Origin: Acidimicrobiia bacterium
Lineage (GTDB): Bacteria; Actinomycetota; Acidimicrobiia; Spongiisociales; UBA5794
NCBI GenBank assembly: GCA_030066715.1
Contig: JASJBC010000030.1
Coordinates: forward strand, 1 to 37,183
DNA: 37,183 nt
Direction of reading: 5' to 3'
Under the pieces are notes generated by a model. That model had not been told where the DNA came from. It worked only from the letters and a program-made list of their open reading frames with translations, and ran no database searches. Position numbers and translations under genes: made by a program. Position 1 is the first letter of the stretch; each line of letters opens with the position of its first letter. Positions 34,638-37,183 of the stretch are shown here, piece after piece.

Positions 34638-35710
34638 TCCACCCGGCATCCCCCATCATCGGCGACGAGGAGATCGCGGCTGTGGCCGAGGTGATGCGAT
34701 CGGGGATGCTGGCCCAAGGCGAGGAAGTCGCCGCATTCGAGGCCGAGTTTGCAGCTGCCTTTGCCGCAGGCGGAGCGGCCGCCGTCGGCAACGGAACCAT
34801 GGCACTCGTCGTTGCTCTGCAAGCGGGTGGCGTGCGACCCGGAGACGAGGTCATCGTTCCCTCCTTCACCTTTGCGGCGACTCCGAACGCCGTTGCCCTG
34901 ATTGGGGCAACCCCTGTGTTCGCCGACATCGACGGCGACACATTCTGCGTCGACCCCGACCATGCCGCCTCGCTGGTCACCGACCGCACCAGGGCGCTGA
35001 TTGCGGTCCACCTCTACGGGCACATGGCCGACATGACCCGACTCAGCGACCTCGCCCGCAAGCACGACCTCTTCCTGATCGAGGACGCCGCCCAGGCGCA
35101 CGGGGCAAGCAGAGACGGCCTCCCGGTTGGAGATCGCAGCGACCTCGCCACCTACAGCTTCTACCCGACCAAGAACATGACAACCGGTGAGGGCGGCATG
35201 ATCACCGGTCACGACCCGGAGTTGATCGCAATGGTCAAGCTGCTGCGCAACCACGGGATGGAGCGGCGCTACCACCACGACCTCGTTGGCACCAACGCCC
35301 GTATGACCGACCTCGCTGCCGCAATCGGCCGGATCCAGTTGCGCAAGCTCAACGCCTGGAATCGGCGCCGTCGCGAGATTGCCGCCATCTATGACCTGCA
35401 CCTCGCCGGCGTGGTGCGCATCCCATGGGTCGCACCCGACACCGAGCACGTCTACCACCAGTACACGCTGCGCACCGAGCGCCGCGGCGAGATCATCGCC
35501 AGCTGCGAAGAGGCCGGTGTTGGCTACGGCATCTACTACCCGATTCCCTGCCATCGCCAGCGTGCGTTTGCATCGATCGGCCGCGGGCCGAATCTCCCGG
35601 AGACCGATCACGCAGCGGCCGAGGTGCTGTCGCTGCCGATGAGACCAGACCTGACAGACGAAGAGATCGAGCGCGTCATCGACGCGATCACCAAAGGGGC
35701 CAAAACATGA
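34634..35710 (+). CDS. wbpE: DegT/DnrJ/EryC1 sugar aminotransferase (WbpE-like)
   Basis: 358 aa PLP enzyme. The Schiff-base lysine is K180 in SFYPTKNMTTGEGGM; D151 in EDAAQAHGA contacts the PLP ring nitrogen; VPSFTFAATPNAV and LRNHGMERRYHH are family blocks. In the WbpB/WbpE pathway it aminates the 3-keto sugar using glutamate. Starts with GTG inside the acetyltransferase stop and ends in ATGA overlapping the oxidoreductase start. Confidence 0.93.
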   Translation: MIHPASPIIGDEEIAAVAEVMRSGMLAQGEEVAAFEAEFAAAFAAGGAAAVGNGTMALVVALQAGGVRPGDEVIVPSFTFAATPNAVALIGATPVFADIDGDTFCVDPDHAASLVTDRTRALIAVHLYGHMADMTRLSDLARKHDLFLIEDAAQAHGASRDGLPVGDRSDLATYSFYPTKNMTTGEGGMITGHDPELIAMVKLLRNHGMERRYHHDLVGTNARMTDLAAAIGRIQLRKLNAWNRRRREIAAIYDLHLAGVVRIPWVAPDTEHVYHQYTLRTERRGEIIASCEEAGVGYGIYYPIPCHRQRAFASIGRGPNLPETDHAAAEVLSLPMRPDLTDEEIERVIDAITKGAKT

Positions 35711-36699
35711 CATTGCGTGTGGGGGTTTTGGGGCTGGGGGCGATGGGGCGCCACCATGCCCGGATCTGGAGACAGATGGAGGGCGTCGAGTTCGTCGGCG
35801 CCGCCGATCCTGCCGGCGACGTGACCCGGGCAGCCGTGGGCATACCCGTCGTAGCCGACGTCGCCAGGCTGATCGAGTTGGGTATCGACGCGGCATCAGT
35901 GGCAGTGCCTTCCGACCGTCACGAGACGGTCGGGCTTGCTCTAGCCGAGGCGGGCGTGCACGCCCTGATCGAAAAACCGGTCGCCCACAGCGTGCCGGCG
36001 GCCCGCAAGCTGGCAAAGGAGTTCGAGAACAGGGGCCTCGTCGGCGTTGTCGGACACGTGGAGAGATTCAACCCTGCCCTGCTCGAGATGCGCAGGCGAC
36101 TACAGCTCGGCGAGTTGGGCAAGGTCTATGCCATGTCCACCCGCCGCGTCGGGCCGTTCCCCGTCCGCATCAGCGATGTCGGCGTCGTCTACGACCTCGC
36201 CACCCACGACATCGACCTGATCCGTTGGCTCTGCGGTCCCTTTGCGACGATGCACTCGGTGTCACAGTCCGTGGTCGCCGGGCCCCACGAGGACTTGATC
36301 GAGGTGATCGGCGTCCTCGAGTCCGGCGTCATCGCCACCATGAGCGTCAACTGGGTCAGCCCGGTCAAGGAGCGCCGGGTGAGCGTGATCGGTACGCAGG
36401 GAGCGTTCGTTGCGGATCTCCTGTCCGCAGATTTGACCTTCCACGAGAACGGCGACATCCGAACCGAGTGGGACGAGATCAGCCGTCTCCGCGGCGTAAC
36501 CGAGGGACATCGCACGACCTATGCATTCCAGAAGCGGGAGCCGCTCGTGTCCGAGCTGGAGGCGTTTCGGGATGCTGTGCTGGGCGATCCGGATGCCCCA
36601 GTCGTCACTCTCGCCGACGGCGTCGGAGTGCTGGAAATGGCCGAAGAGCTCCTCGGTGGGCCGCGCAAGCAGGACCCCCCGTACTCGATATGCCACTGA
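35707..36699 (+). CDS. wbpB: Gfo/Idh/MocA oxidoreductase (WbpB/WlbA-like)
   Basis: 330 aa. Rossmann motif GLGAMG at 9-14, the EKPVA motif at 89-93 and VYDLATHDIDLIRWL with the substrate-site His/Asp are typical. In the pathway it oxidises C3 of UDP-GlcNAc uronate to the keto form for the aminotransferase. The open frame extends upstream into the aminotransferase gene; the ATG at 35707 (MTLRVGVLGLG), overlapping its stop, is the natural start. The stop overlaps the next gene by 10 bp. Confidence 0.92.
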   Translation: MTLRVGVLGLGAMGRHHARIWRQMEGVEFVGAADPAGDVTRAAVGIPVVADVARLIELGIDAASVAVPSDRHETVGLALAEAGVHALIEKPVAHSVPAARKLAKEFENRGLVGVVGHVERFNPALLEMRRRLQLGELGKVYAMSTRRVGPFPVRISDVGVVYDLATHDIDLIRWLCGPFATMHSVSQSVVAGPHEDLIEVIGVLESGVIATMSVNWVSPVKERRVSVIGTQGAFVADLLSADLTFHENGDIRTEWDEISRLRGVTEGHRTTYAFQKREPLVSELEAFRDAVLGDPDAPVVTLADGVGVLEMAEELLGGPRKQDPPYSICH

Positions 36700-37183
36700 G
36701 AACGCTCACCGTCGTCGGCGCCCGGCCGGAGTTCGTGCAGACGGCGCCCCTGGCGCGCACGATATCGATGCGGCCGGGGATAGTCGGCGGGTTGATCCAC
36801 ACCGGCCAGCACTACGACTACGAGATGTCGGAGCTGTTCTTCTCGCAGCTGGAGCTACCCGAGCCCTTGTATCACCTTGGCGTCGGCTCCGCCTCCCATG
36901 GCGTGCAAACCGGGGCGATGCTGGCGGAGCTCGACAGGGTCTACCTGGCCGAGGAACCAGATGTCGTCATCACCCACGGGGACACCAACTCGACGCTGGC
37001 CGCAGCGCTGTCGGCGGCCAAACTGCGGATCCCGGTGGCGCATGTCGAAGCCGGGCTCCGCTCCTGGAACCGCGAGATGCCGGAAGAGCTCAACCGGGTC
37101 GTCACCGACCACGTCGCCGACCTCCTGTTCTGCCCAGGTGCGGCGGCGGCTGCAAACCTTCGCAGTGAGGGAATCACCGACGG
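36690..37183 (+). CDS. wbpI: UDP-GlcNAc 2-epimerase family protein (WecB/WbpI-like), partial
   Basis: The first 164 residues are in the window; the gene runs off the right edge. MPLRTLTVVGARPEFVQTAP is the family N-terminus, followed by THGDTNSTLAAALSAAKL and AHVEAGLRSWNREMPEELNR, which hold active-site residues of non-hydrolysing epimerases. In this context WbpI-type epimerisation of the diacetamido glucuronate to the mannuronate form is likely; plain WecB activity on UDP-GlcNAc is the alternative. Confidence 0.9.
   Translation, partial: MPLRTLTVVGARPEFVQTAPLARTISMRPGIVGGLIHTGQHYDYEMSELFFSQLELPEPLYHLGVGSASHGVQTGAMLAELDRVYLAEEPDVVITHGDTNSTLAAALSAAKLRIPVAHVEAGLRSWNREMPEELNRVVTDHVADLLFCPGAAAAANLRSEGITD

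Overview
The window is a high-GC, gene-dense bacterial chromosome segment that looks actinobacterial, most likely an uncultured member of the Acidimicrobiia. The signs are Thr/Ala-rich linkers in secreted proteins, a group II truncated haemoglobin, an LppM-like lipoprotein, a rhomboid with an N-terminal zinc ribbon, frequent GTG starts and apparently leaderless promoters. The class assignment is inference. I see no rRNA, tRNA, CRISPR array, insertion sequence or phage gene. Coding density is very high, and the longest stretch without a gene is about 225 bp.

Layout. 1-4814 (minus): a general L-amino-acid ABC transporter (aapJ-aapQ-aapM-aapP, the last cut by the window edge). 4969-6178 (minus): a YjbQ protein and a TetR regulator. 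6312-10134 (plus): purA-purD-purB with overlapping start and stop codons. 10131-13749 (minus): a small helical protein, a truncated haemoglobin, a secreted SLH/beta-helix protein and a Tat-type peptidoglycan amidase. 13858-15999 (plus): a rhomboid protease, a DivIVA-like coiled-coil protein and a PNPOx-fold protein. 16009-18846 (minus): an unusual protein joining an E3-binding domain, a 44-residue tandem repeat and a nuclease-like C-terminus, then a DsbA-like protein and a 41-residue Cys-rich protein. 18881-18998: two near-identical 48-bp hairpins. 19025-21430 (minus): a second amino-acid ABC transporter.

21520-29098 is the most distinctive region, a sulfur-oxidation or sulfur-trafficking module. 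On the minus strand, in transcription order, are a DsrE-family protein, TusA, a fused iron-sulfur/NrfD membrane protein that appears to start at CTG, a cytoplasmic-type molybdopterin oxidoreductase of the SoeA/PsrA/PhsA group, and an unknown protein overlapping it. Divergent on the plus strand are an ArsR repressor and a rhodanese-metallo-beta-lactamase (persulfide dioxygenase-like) protein. The shared intergenic region carries AT-rich inverted and direct repeats over a promoter. The proposed flow is that persulfide sulfur passes through rhodanese, TusA and DsrE, and that the membrane-bound Mo enzyme oxidises sulfite (or acts on another sulfur oxyanion or polysulfide) and exchanges electrons with quinone. 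A nearby mobA gene (30042-30608) could supply the Mo-bis-MGD cofactor.

29159-32263 holds an LppM-like lipoprotein (minus), then mobA, a dienoyl-CoA-isomerase-like crotonase and a GNAT protein (plus). From 32488 to the end is a surface-polysaccharide locus: a multi-spanning glycosyltransferase-like protein, then an acetyltransferase, a DegT aminotransferase, a Gfo/Idh oxidoreductase and a UDP-GlcNAc 2-epimerase (truncated). These match four of the five steps to a UDP-2,3-diacetamido-2,3-dideoxy-mannuronic acid type sugar (WbpD-E-B-I); the first enzyme (WbpA, UDP-GlcNAc 6-dehydrogenase) is not in view.
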